In this document: positions 1 to 5,598 of the stretch, one piece after another
How positions within the stretch are numbered: position 1 is the stretch's first letter
Layout: the number at the start of each line of letters is the position of its first letter
Source of the DNA: a virus
IMG/VR virus record: IMGVR_UViG_3300020469_000306
Location: 1 to 21,456 of that record
Direction: 5' to 3' (one strand)
DNA length: 21,456 bases
Position numbers and translations under genes: made by a program
Notes under the pieces: model-generated
What the model was told of the DNA's origin: nothing
Seen by the model: only the letters and a program-made list of their open reading frames with translations
Databases searched by the model: none

Positions 1-299
1 GCCTTGAAGACACCTCGGAGAGCTTCGGTCTTCCTGCCACTGCTGACTTTATGTTTGCGCTTATTAGCACCGAAGAATTACAAGACTTAAACCAAATAAT
101 GTGTAAACAATTAAAAAATAGATATGCTGATCCTAATATAAATAAAAGGTTCGTCATAGGAATTGATAAATCTAAAATGAGACTTTTTGATGTAGAACAA
201 GAAGCTCAAGAAGATATTATTGATGGGCCTGTATTTGATAATACAGACATAGGACAAAATATGAAACAACCTAATGAGCTTTTTAAGGATTTTACATGA
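1..299 (+). CDS. 41: Replicative DNA helicase, gp41/DnaB-like, C-terminal fragment
   Basis: The reading frame is open from the window edge (codons in phase from base 3), so the gene starts upstream and only about 98 C-terminal residues are present. The visible start reads SESFGLPATADFMFAL, followed by EELQDLNQIM and KQLKNRYADP. I recognise this as the end of the RecA-fold helicase of marine T4-type phages, the ring helicase that unwinds the fork and works with the gp61 primase. A gp61-like primase is present at 13286, which fits. The tail after residue 70 is acidic and probably disordered. The ATG at 51 is an internal Met, not the start. The Walker motifs are off the window, so the family call rests on the C-terminal segment only. 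Confidence 0.68.
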   Translation, partial: LEDTSESFGLPATADFMFALISTEELQDLNQIMCKQLKNRYADPNINKRFVIGIDKSKMRLFDVEQEAQEDIIDGPVFDNTDIGQNMKQPNELFKDFT

Positions 300-553
300 C
301 GCTTACTCCAAATTATAAATTACAAACTAGAAGAAAAAAAAATCAGCCATGGCAATATGAGGTACTTGAAACACAAACTCATTTAGTTGTCAGAAAATAT
401 TCTAAAAAAGCATTAGCATCTAATATGTGTCAACATTTAAATCTTGGTGGAGGTTTTGATGGTTTTACTCCAGCATTTATAGTGAGTGATGCACCTTCTA
501 TGGCACCAATAGATATAAATGAGGCATTTAAAGAAATCATAAATAACTTATAG
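296..553 (+). CDS. Conserved small phage protein, unknown function
   Basis: This 85-residue basic protein starts at an ATG overlapping the helicase stop codon (ATGA), so translation is probably coupled. The N-terminal half holds KNQPWQYEV and a run of beta-prone residues. The middle has HLNLGGGFDGFTPAF, a glycine-rich stretch that looks conserved. There are no membrane segments and no catalytic motif I can name. Similar small proteins with an RKNQPWQYEV-type start occur in marine T4-type phages as far as I recall, without a known function. Its place directly after the helicase suggests a replication-linked role, but that is inference. Confidence 0.72.
   Translation: MTLTPNYKLQTRRKKNQPWQYEVLETQTHLVVRKYSKKALASNMCQHLNLGGGFDGFTPAFIVSDAPSMAPIDINEAFKEIINNL
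514..521 (+). promoter_or_regulatory. Possible weak late promoter (TATAAATG)
   Basis: The octamer TATAAATG differs in its last base from the T4 late promoter word TATAAATA and lies 44 bases before the ATG at 565. It is inside the coding end of the preceding gene. In DNA this AT-rich such near-matches arise often by chance. The only support is that the next gene carries a capsid-targeting N-terminus and should be expressed late. Confidence 0.22.
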
Positions 554-564
554 GAGTTATTAAA

Positions 565-1914
565 ATGGAATCTTATGCAAATTTTTTAGCTGAATCAATA
601 GACCCTATTATTCTTGATATTTTGAGGGGTGTTAAATATTCTGAAAGCGATGCAAAAAATAAAACTATCATAACAATTCATGAAAATGATAGATTCACTG
701 CAAAAGAAAATTTAGAAAAAAAATTAAAAGCTAAAAATGTATCCTTTAAAGATGGAGTAAAGTCATCTAGTTCAATTGATATTTTATCTACTGATTTCAG
801 ATTCAATGATAAGGACTATAGAGTATTTTTTAAACCTGCAAAACAAGGTTCAGGAGCAGGTGATGAAATGACAGCATTGGGAGAATCATTTCAAGCATAT
901 GCATCTTCAGCTAGACAAAGTTTAGGTAGAATATTAATGTCAGGTGAGGATGTTTTTGATCTAAAACCTAAAAATGTTGATGCTGATAGAACATTAGAAC
1001 AATGTAAAAAATTGCCTTCAAATTGGATCAATACAGGAATTGTTATCGGTAACGCTTTTAATAGAGAGTTAGGATCTAGTACATACAAATTCCATAGAGG
1101 GTCTACATTAGTAAAACAGATTAATAATGAATATAAACTTCTTAGTAGAAAAGAAGGTATAAGGTTAAATATCAATAAATGGAACCCTGCAGACATATGG
1201 GCAGCTACCACAAATTTTAGATTAGAAACTGGATGGAATACTTTAGCAGAATTTAATCAATATTTGTTAGATAAGTTTATTGATAAGGAATTAATAGGTG
1301 TATCTCTTAAAATGCTCTCAGGTCCCACTGCCAAGAAAGAAATCTTTAATAAAGAAAAATCAAAACTTGAAGTAAGATTCAATTCATATGAAATAGTTAA
1401 TAAGAATAAAGATTTTTTTAGTGCTGATGTAGCTAAAGATGCCTATTTGTTTTATACCGTCAACGGTAAAAACCAATCGATGCAATTAAGAACTTTTTCT
1501 GCAGGAGTGTCTGGATGGCAGGGTGAAATAAAAGGTAAATCAGCTGCAGGAGGTAAAGTTGGTGGAGGTAATTTAGAACAGGCATTAATACTTGCAGGTA
1601 TTAGATCGACTAAATTTATAAATCAAACGAAATTCAAACCATATGCAAATAAAGGTGACGATAAAACTTTATTATCGTACATCACTATGTACAAGTATCT
1701 CTCAAAAGATAAAAGACAAAATCAAGAGCTCTTAGAGTTGGCTAGAAATCAATATAAGACCAAAGGTAAAGGTTGGTTTTATAGTAAATTTTTAAGTATT
1801 CAATATATTTACAATTTGATAACATCTGGTAAACAAAATGAGATTATGAAACAGATATCTCTAATAGCTTCCTCAAGTACAGACGTCAGTTCTGTATTTT
1901 ACAAATACTCGTAA
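565..1914 (+). CDS. Capsid-targeted protein, candidate PD-(D/E)XK-type nuclease
   Basis: The 449-residue product begins MESYANFLAES, which matches the T4 internal-protein capsid-targeting sequence (MKTYQEFIAEA type), including the L-A-E site after which the gp21 prohead protease cuts. This predicts packaging in the capsid and possible ejection into the host. The body holds YRVFFKPAKQGSGAG with a following TALGE, then KWNPADIW (residues 205-212), then LIGVSLK ending at Lys249. The order E, D210, SLK resembles a PD-(D/E)XK nuclease core with Ser in place of the second acid; this is inference from spacing and context. A Gly-rich segment (about residues 318-335) follows. The start is supported by TAGGAG upstream. 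If the nuclease reading is wrong, it is an internal protein of unknown role. Confidence 0.6.
   Translation: MESYANFLAESIDPIILDILRGVKYSESDAKNKTIITIHENDRFTAKENLEKKLKAKNVSFKDGVKSSSSIDILSTDFRFNDKDYRVFFKPAKQGSGAGDEMTALGESFQAYASSARQSLGRILMSGEDVFDLKPKNVDADRTLEQCKKLPSNWINTGIVIGNAFNRELGSSTYKFHRGSTLVKQINNEYKLLSRKEGIRLNINKWNPADIWAATTNFRLETGWNTLAEFNQYLLDKFIDKELIGVSLKMLSGPTAKKEIFNKEKSKLEVRFNSYEIVNKNKDFFSADVAKDAYLFYTVNGKNQSMQLRTFSAGVSGWQGEIKGKSAAGGKVGGGNLEQALILAGIRSTKFINQTKFKPYANKGDDKTLLSYITMYKYLSKDKRQNQELLELARNQYKTKGKGWFYSKFLSIQYIYNLITSGKQNEIMKQISLIASSSTDVSSVFYKYS
1878..1900 (+). terminator. Possible weak terminator at the end of the capsid-targeted gene
   Basis: TACAGA and TCTGTA form a 6-bp stem around a 7-nt loop, followed at once by TTTT. 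It lies inside the last codons of the gene ending at 1914 and ahead of a new promoter at 1966, where a terminator would make sense. The stem is short and AT-rich, so the call is tentative. Confidence 0.3.
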
Positions 1915-1943
1915 CAAATTTTTCCCAAAAAACACTGAAATCT

Positions 1944-1960
1944 ATTTTTGTCACAAAAAT
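1944..1960. repeat. Perfect palindrome upstream of first early promoter
   Basis: ATTTTTGT, a central C, then ACAAAAAT form a perfect 8-bp inverted repeat ending five bases before the -35 box of the promoter at 1966. It could be an operator or a small stem-loop. The 12-mer TATTTTTGTCAC at 1943-1954 recurs with one change (TATTTTTGTGAC) inside the promoter spacers at 3046-3057 and 3613-3624, which makes a protein-binding site more likely than chance. Confidence 0.45.
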
Positions 1961-1965
1961 AACTG

Positions 1966-1994
1966 TTGACTTTTATTAAAAAGTATCCGATAAT
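1966..1994 (+). promoter_or_regulatory. Early sigma70-type promoter P1 (type A repeat)
   Basis: TTGACT, a 17-nt spacer, then GATAAT lie in the gap before the metallopeptidase gene. The segment 1951-2008 is repeated almost exactly at 2409-2465, with two substitutions and one deleted base. The -10 box ends 27 bases before the ATG at 2022, leaving room for the leader with its AAGGAA ribosome-binding site. Confidence 0.75.
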
Positions 1995-2021
1995 TAATTA
2001 TAAAGTTAAGGAATAGTTATT

Positions 2022-2420
2022 ATGAATTATGTTGAAACAATAGGTGGTAAGAAATATCAGAGACAGCTTGCAGAGCAAGTTGTAGATTTTTGTATAAGAA
2101 GTTTAATGCCCCGATATTCTACATTAGATATATCTGTAAATATAGACGACTTGAACAAGGATAATGTTAAAGGTTGGTGCATGTCAATATGTCAAAGAGA
2201 ATTTGAAATAGAAGTTGATAAAAATCAATCAGATGAAAATTTAATTAAAACAATATGTCATGAGATGGTTCATGTATGGCAACATGCTTCAGGTAAATTA
2301 TATTGTGATCATTGGAATAATGTAGATCATACTGAAACTGAATATGCAAAAAGACCATGGGAAATACAAGCATATGAAATGGAAGAAACTTTACAAAAAA
2401 AGTTTTTATCACGAAAATAA
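2022..2420 (+). CDS. SprT-like zinc metallopeptidase
   Basis: This 132-residue protein has a clear HExxH zinc site, CHEMVHVWQHA, with His80, Glu81 and His84. A later Glu (Glu114 in RPWEIQAYEME) is well placed as the third ligand. This layout is typical of SprT-like minigluzincins, which in cells cut DNA-bound proteins. In a phage it could trim host DNA-binding proteins or DNA-protein crosslinks, but the substrate is unknown. No signal peptide or membrane segment is present, so it should be cytoplasmic. It is the first gene of the early-type array and has its own promoter at 1966. The stop codon lies within the next promoter repeat. Confidence 0.72.
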   Translation: MNYVETIGGKKYQRQLAEQVVDFCIRSLMPRYSTLDISVNIDDLNKDNVKGWCMSICQREFEIEVDKNQSDENLIKTICHEMVHVWQHASGKLYCDHWNNVDHTETEYAKRPWEIQAYEMEETLQKKFLSRK

Positions 2421-2423
2421 CTG

Positions 2424-2452
2424 TTGACTTTTATTAAAAAGTATCCGATGAT
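2424..2452 (+). promoter_or_regulatory. Early sigma70-type promoter P2 (type A repeat)
   Basis: TTGACT, 17 nt, GATGAT. The repeat containing it (2409-2465) copies the one at 1951-2008 and begins inside the last codons of the metallopeptidase gene. The -10 box differs from P1 by one base (GATGAT for GATAAT) and may be weaker. It would drive the gene at 2482. Confidence 0.62.
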
Positions 2453-2481
2453 TAATTATAAGTTAGAAAAAAGGAAAAAAA

Positions 2482-2778
2482 ATGATTAAAGTATACCAAT
2501 TAAATTCAGAAACATTAGATAAAATTTATCCACAGTCACCCTTTCAATATAGTAAAGATGATAAGAAACTATTTGATATTGATGAGCATTTGAATAGTTA
2601 TGTACATGTAGCTAATATTGATTGTACATCTCTCAATGATGCATTTCAAATTGGCAATATTGGTCCTAATAGTAAAATTGAAAGACTAAAGGAGATGCGT
2701 TCTATTTCAGTAGGTGATATATTACAATTAGGTGGTTATAAGTTCATCGTTGATGGCATGGGTTTTCATAGAATATAA
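2482..2778 (+). CDS. Small early-region protein, possibly YodL-like
   Basis: The 98-residue product is soluble and mixed in charge. Its C-terminal half carries DAFQIGNIGP, MRSISVGDIL and KFIVDGMGFHRI. This pattern of a GNIGP turn, an SVGD strand and a closing GF is one I loosely associate with YodL-like small domains of bacteria and phages; that is a memory match and not firm. Expression is expected from P2 just upstream, with AAAAGGAAAAA before the ATG as ribosome-binding site. No enzyme motif is visible. It probably belongs to the variable set of host-takeover genes, judged only from its size and position. Confidence 0.68.
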   Translation: MIKVYQLNSETLDKIYPQSPFQYSKDDKKLFDIDEHLNSYVHVANIDCTSLNDAFQIGNIGPNSKIERLKEMRSISVGDILQLGGYKFIVDGMGFHRI

Positions 2779-2791
2779 GAAAGGAAATAAT

Positions 2792-3031
2792 ATGGAAAAT
2801 ATATTCAAATTAAATAATTTAGAAGTTACAGACGTAGAAGTTGATGGTATTGATATGAAAGACTATCCAGACTTTTGCGATGCTTATATAGAATCTGCTA
2901 AATTCAAAGGAACTGGTGTTGAGCTAGATGACAATGAGTTAGTTGAATTACTAGAAGCTAATCAAGATGCTTTTTTTGAAGCAGTAAATGACGAAGTATT
3001 ATCTATTTGTGATAGACATTATTCAAATTAG
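2792..3031 (+). CDS. Small acidic phage protein, unknown function
   Basis: I place the start at the ATG at 2792 because AAGGAAAT stands seven bases before it and the previous gene stops at 2778; the longer frame from 2732 would overlap that gene heavily. The 79-residue product is very acidic. It contains DGIDMKDYPDFCDAYIESA and, further on, ELDDNELVELLE. The DYPDFCDAYI segment is one I have seen in small proteins of marine T4-type phages with no known role. Acidic small early proteins often act as DNA mimics or inhibitors, but nothing here proves that. It is probably co-transcribed with the gene at 2482. Confidence 0.7.
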   Translation: MENIFKLNNLEVTDVEVDGIDMKDYPDFCDAYIESAKFKGTGVELDDNELVELLEANQDAFFEAVNDEVLSICDRHYSN

Positions 3032-3034
3032 CTG

Positions 3035-3063
3035 TTGACTTTTATTATTTTTGTGACTATAAT
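3035..3063 (+). promoter_or_regulatory. Early sigma70-type promoter P3 (type B repeat)
   Basis: TTGACT, 17 nt, TATAAT, starting four bases after the stop codon of the preceding gene. The 32 bases 3032-3063 recur without change at 3599-3630. The first 13 bases of the repeat (CTGTTGACTTTTA) are shared with P1 and P2, but the rest of the spacer differs and contains TATTTTTGTGAC. Confidence 0.8.
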
Positions 3064-3095
3064 TAATATATAAGATGAAAAAGAAAGGAAATAAA

Positions 3096-3311
3096 ATGGG
3101 AAAAGTTAAGAATTTATTGATGGATATGCAGGATGATGTATACGCAATATTAGATAACGATACTATTCTTGGTTGCGAATGTTTTGAGGAGTTTCTAGCA
3201 AAAGTATGGAGACTTGATGGATTTGATGCATTGTTAGCAAAGTATAGTGCATATGATATCAAAGGTATATTACAAGATGGTTGGAATGATTATTGGGGAG
3301 GATACTTATAA
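3096..3311 (+). CDS. Small early-region protein, unknown function
   Basis: The start at 3096 is chosen over the in-frame ATG at 3075 because AAAGGAAAT lies just before it, the same arrangement as in the neighbouring gene at 2792. The 71-residue product is acidic and helical in outlook. It has ILDNDTILGCECFEEFLAKV in the middle and ends ILQDGWNDYWGGYL, an aromatic-rich tail. There is no membrane segment or known domain. P3 is immediately upstream. The stop overlaps the next start by one base (TAATG), so the two are probably translated together. Confidence 0.68.
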   Translation: MGKVKNLLMDMQDDVYAILDNDTILGCECFEEFLAKVWRLDGFDALLAKYSAYDIKGILQDGWNDYWGGYL

Positions 3312-3598
3312 TGATTTGTTCAAGTAGGTCAAGAGACAAGTTTGTCAAAGAAGGATTGAGTGGGAGTGCAGCTAAGTATAAGGCCACTTATTTGTATGTT
3401 TATCTTGCTGATAAAATTAAGTTAGCTCAAGCTAATGTTCGTAGAGATCCTGGTAATGAGCTTCATCAGTATTATTTAAACAATCTCAAGCGTAACAAAA
3501 CTATTCTTCTAAAAGAAAAAAATGAAGATAAAGTTAATTATATTCTAGATAAACTTTACAGTGATTTAAACTATGAATTTAATTTAGGTGGAAAATAA
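3311..3598 (+). CDS. Small basic early-region protein, unknown function
   Basis: The 95-residue product from the ATG at 3311 is basic and mostly helical, with repeated Leu and Lys and the segment ADKIKLAQANVRRDP. The start at 3311 is preferred over 3293 because GGGGAGG sits about nine bases before it and it overlaps the previous stop by one base. No catalytic motif is visible. A Lys/Arg-rich helical protein of this size could bind nucleic acid, but this is only a guess from composition. It shares a transcript with the gene at 3096, and its stop codon directly precedes promoter P4. Confidence 0.68.
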   Translation: MICSSRSRDKFVKEGLSGSAAKYKATYLYVYLADKIKLAQANVRRDPGNELHQYYLNNLKRNKTILLKEKNEDKVNYILDKLYSDLNYEFNLGGK

Positions 3599-3601
3599 CT
3601 G

Positions 3602-3630
3602 TTGACTTTTATTATTTTTGTGACTATAAT
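3602..3630 (+). promoter_or_regulatory. Early sigma70-type promoter P4 (type B repeat)
   Basis: TTGACT, 17 nt, TATAAT, an exact copy of P3 over 32 bases. The -35 box begins four bases after the stop of the gene ending at 3598, and GAAGGAAAAA at 3643-3652 then serves the ATG at 3660. Confidence 0.8.
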
Positions 3631-3659
3631 AAAGTATAAAGTGAAGAAGGAAAAATAAA

Positions 3660-3821
3660 ATGTTTAATTATGATACGATTATAAAGCAATTAGAAGCAAT
3701 GTCATCTACAGATCAAGATGAGTTTGCTAAGAAATTACTAGACAAAAATGGTGGATTAGCAGTAACCCTTTCTACTAAAATTAATATAGCCCATCAGGAT
3801 AAATTTTATGCTGATGAGTAA
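3660..3821 (+). CDS. Small early-region protein (53 aa), unknown function
   Basis: A 53-residue frame starts MFNYDTIIKQLEAM and ends HQDKFYADE. It is placed exactly where a gene is expected, behind promoter P4 and an AAGGAAAAA ribosome-binding site. The product looks like two helices joined by an NGG turn, with no cysteines or membrane segment. Its last eight bases overlap the start of the next frame. No family is recognised. Coding status is supported by the promoter, the ribosome-binding site and the overlap with the next frame. Confidence 0.6.
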   Translation: MFNYDTIIKQLEAMSSTDQDEFAKKLLDKNGGLAVTLSTKINIAHQDKFYADE

Positions 3822-3969
3822 TAGGGTTTTAGAAAAAAGAATCGATAATGCTATGACAGCTCTTGAATTTTGTAGAGATAGTAAATCGGAATGGGGTGTT
3901 CAATATTGGTCTAATGTTCTTGGTACTTTACTAAGAAAAATGAGAAGGAGTGTTGACTTTGTCAGTTAA
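3814..3969 (+). CDS. Small early-region protein (51 aa), unknown function
   Basis: This 51-residue frame overlaps the previous gene by eight bases. The product reads MSNRVLEKRIDNAMTALEFC at the start and is a probable single long helix with a tryptophan-rich middle (WGVQYWSN) and a basic end (LLRKMRRS). No clear ribosome-binding site precedes it, so translation is probably coupled to the gene before. Its last codons hold both the ribosome-binding site of the next gene (AGAAGGAG) and the -35 box of promoter P5. Confidence 0.55.
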   Translation: MSNRVLEKRIDNAMTALEFCRDSKSEWGVQYWSNVLGTLLRKMRRSVDFVS

Positions 3970-3981
3970 AGAAGATATAAT
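3953..3981 (+). promoter_or_regulatory. Early sigma70-type promoter P5, inside coding sequence
   Basis: TTGACT, a 17-nt spacer, then a perfect TATAAT. It shares TGTTGACTTT with P1-P4, but its spacer is unrelated because it lies in the overlap of two reading frames. Transcripts from it would begin near 3988. They would carry AAAGGAAT and the in-frame ATG at 4004, giving a shortened form of the next protein, and also the gene at 4117. Confidence 0.6.
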
Positions 3982-4120
3982 ATATGCTATAAAGGAATCC
4001 AAGATGATGGGTTTAGATAGTAAGGATGCAATTATTAATAGTGCATCTAGATTAGCTAACGTACCTGCTTCTTGGGTAAGTGATGTTTATAATGATATAA
4101 TGAAAGGAAATTATAAATGA
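3959..4120 (+). CDS. Small early-region protein (53 aa), TTG start
   Basis: The frame has no ATG before 4004, but TTG at 3959 is preceded at eight bases by AGGAG and gives a sensible N-terminus, followed by KEDIIYAIKESKMMGLD. The C-terminal part has SRLANVPASWVSDVYNDIM, a helix-turn-helix-like pattern that could bind DNA, though the protein is very short. An alternative TTG at 3953 is too close to the ribosome-binding site. A second start at 4004 (38 residues) would be served by AAAGGAAT on transcripts from P5. The stop overlaps the next start (ATGA). The family is not known to me beyond similar small phage proteins ending in SWVSDVY. Confidence 0.6.
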   Translation: MSVKEDIIYAIKESKMMGLDSKDAIINSASRLANVPASWVSDVYNDIMKGNYK

Positions 4121-4335
4121 GTAATCAGAGATTTGGTAAGACCCATAAGGCGTCCGGTTTTGATAACGGTGCAGGTATGAAACTACTTCAGTTTTTCAAG
4201 TATGCTAGAATAGAATGTGAGGATGCTGATAGAAAAGAAGCTGCTTTCTATTTTGGACAGATTGAAGATCATTTGAGATCTGGAAAAGGCCTGCCTTCAG
4301 AGCAAAATTCTATTATGAAAGTCCTCGGGTTATAA
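4117..4335 (+). CDS. Small early-region protein (72 aa), unknown function
   Basis: The start overlaps the preceding stop as ATGA. The product begins MSNQRFGKTHKASGFDNGAG and then has a helical segment, LLQFFKYARIECEDADRKEA, followed by a short end. The two cysteine-poor halves show no domain I can name. It is the last member of the early-type array; the intergenic gap after it holds a late promoter word instead of another TTGACT promoter. This makes 4335-4340 a likely border between early and late transcription units. Confidence 0.62.
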   Translation: MSNQRFGKTHKASGFDNGAGMKLLQFFKYARIECEDADRKEAAFYFGQIEDHLRSGKGLPSEQNSIMKVLGL

Positions 4336-4339
4336 TTAG

Positions 4340-4347
4340 TATAAATA
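4340..4347 (+). promoter_or_regulatory. T4-type late promoter (TATAAATA)
   Basis: A perfect copy of the T4 late -10 word lies in the short gap between the early array and the late block, 25 bases before the ATG at 4372. In T4 this element is read by host RNA polymerase with the phage late sigma factor gp55 and the gp33 co-activator. The octamer occurs by chance several times in DNA of this composition, so its intergenic place before a virion-type gene is the real support. Confidence 0.6.
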
Positions 4348-4371
4348 TTACGTCTAATTAACGAGGTTTCG

Positions 4372-5598
4372 ATGAAAAAATTTTCAACATATCTAGCAGA
4401 GTCTAACAACTCCCACATGGAACATTTGGAAGACAATGTTCTTAATAGAGGAGTTGATGGCGCTAGAGAAGCCATTAACTTTATACAATCTCTTCGTGAC
4501 ATGCTTGCTGGTCGTACTGACAATAGAATGAATGTATCAGTAAAATGGGATGGAGCTCCAGCTATATTTGCAGGAATAGATCCAACTGATGGCAAATTTT
4601 ATGTCGCAAAAAAATCAATCTTTAATACAACACCTAAAGTATATAAAACTCCAGCTGACGTTAAAAAAGATACTTCTGGGGATCTCCAAAGTAAAATGCT
4701 AAAAGCATTAAAACATTTACCTAAACTTGGTATTAAGGATATATGTGTACAAGGTGATTTTTTATATGAAAAAGGAGACCTTGAATTACAAAAAATTGAA
4801 AAAGAAAATTATATAACATTTCATCCTAATACTATATTATATGCAATTCCAGCTAAAACTCCCTTAGGTTCAAAACTTAAAAAGAGTGAAATAGGTGTTG
4901 TATGGCATACCACTTATACAGGTAAGACCTTTCAGACAATGGAGGCTTCATACGGTAAAGCTATAGCCTCACGTTTAAAAAAGACACCTAATGTTTGGTC
5001 AGTAGATGCTATATATAAGGATGTTTCAGGTAACCTTGGTATGACGTTTGAGGAAACAAGTCAGATTACAGCTGAATTACGTATTGCTGGTCAAATATTT
5101 AAAAAAACAAAAGCAAAATATCTCAATCAAATTTCTAATAATGAATTAGTTAAAGGTAAGATAAAAACGTTTCTAAACTCATATATTAGAGACGGACAAA
5201 GTTGGCCAACAGGTATGACTCTAGCACAATCCTTTATGGAATATATAACAGCTTTTTATGAAAAAGAAGAAGCAAAACGGAAGTCAGAAAAAGGTAAGGC
5301 CACGGTTAGAGAAAAGAAAAAAGAATTCATGAAAGTATTATCTGATCCAATATCATTAGCCAACATATTTAATCTTATGCATAAAATTGTTGTATGTAAG
5401 CATATGATAGTTAAAAAAATGGATCAAGCTGGTCATACTAAAACATTTTTAAAAACAAAAACTGGATATAGAGTAACAGGACAAGAGGGTTATGTTGCTA
5501 TAGATCGTATTGGTAATAAGGCTGTAAAACTAGTAGATAGACTTGAATTCAGTTATGCTAATTTCTCTCCAGAAATTATAAAAGGTTGGCAACGGTGA
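4372..5598 (+). CDS. Capsid-targeted KxDG nucleotidyltransferase-like protein (DUF6267-like)
   Basis: The 408-residue product starts MKKFSTYLAES, a match to the T4 capsid-targeting sequence with an L-A-E cleavage site at residues 8-10. Further in, VKWDGAPAIFAG carries Lys58-W-D-G, the form of motif I in the ligase and capping-enzyme superfamily, where the Lys is charged with AMP or GMP. QGDFLYEKGDLE (127-138) and EIGVVWHTTYTG (173-184) stand where motifs III and IV would be. I recall the same trio in cyanophage proteins of DUF6267. Enzymatic activity is inference; the C-terminal motif V is not clear. The start is supported by ACGAGG upstream and the late promoter at 4340. The gene overlaps the next one. 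Confidence 0.65.
   Translation: MKKFSTYLAESNNSHMEHLEDNVLNRGVDGAREAINFIQSLRDMLAGRTDNRMNVSVKWDGAPAIFAGIDPTDGKFYVAKKSIFNTTPKVYKTPADVKKDTSGDLQSKMLKALKHLPKLGIKDICVQGDFLYEKGDLELQKIEKENYITFHPNTILYAIPAKTPLGSKLKKSEIGVVWHTTYTGKTFQTMEASYGKAIASRLKKTPNVWSVDAIYKDVSGNLGMTFEETSQITAELRIAGQIFKKTKAKYLNQISNNELVKGKIKTFLNSYIRDGQSWPTGMTLAQSFMEYITAFYEKEEAKRKSEKGKATVREKKKEFMKVLSDPISLANIFNLMHKIVVCKHMIVKKMDQAGHTKTFLKTKTGYRVTGQEGYVAIDRIGNKAVKLVDRLEFSYANFSPEIIKGWQR

Noticed and set aside
137-144. TATAAATA inside the helicase gene
   Set aside because: The word is in coding sequence with no gene start at a useful distance. About five copies per strand are expected by chance in DNA of this composition.
891-1211. Antisense frame within the capsid-targeted gene
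   Set aside because: It lies wholly inside a well-supported + strand gene and its translation is low-complexity hydrophobic sequence of the kind produced opposite AT-rich coding DNA. All other genes run on the + strand.
3075-3095. Longer starts for the 3096 gene and similar neighbours
   Set aside because: The extra N-terminal codons overlap the ribosome-binding sites AAGGAAAT or GGGGAGG; the downstream ATGs have better spacing, so the shorter forms were preferred.
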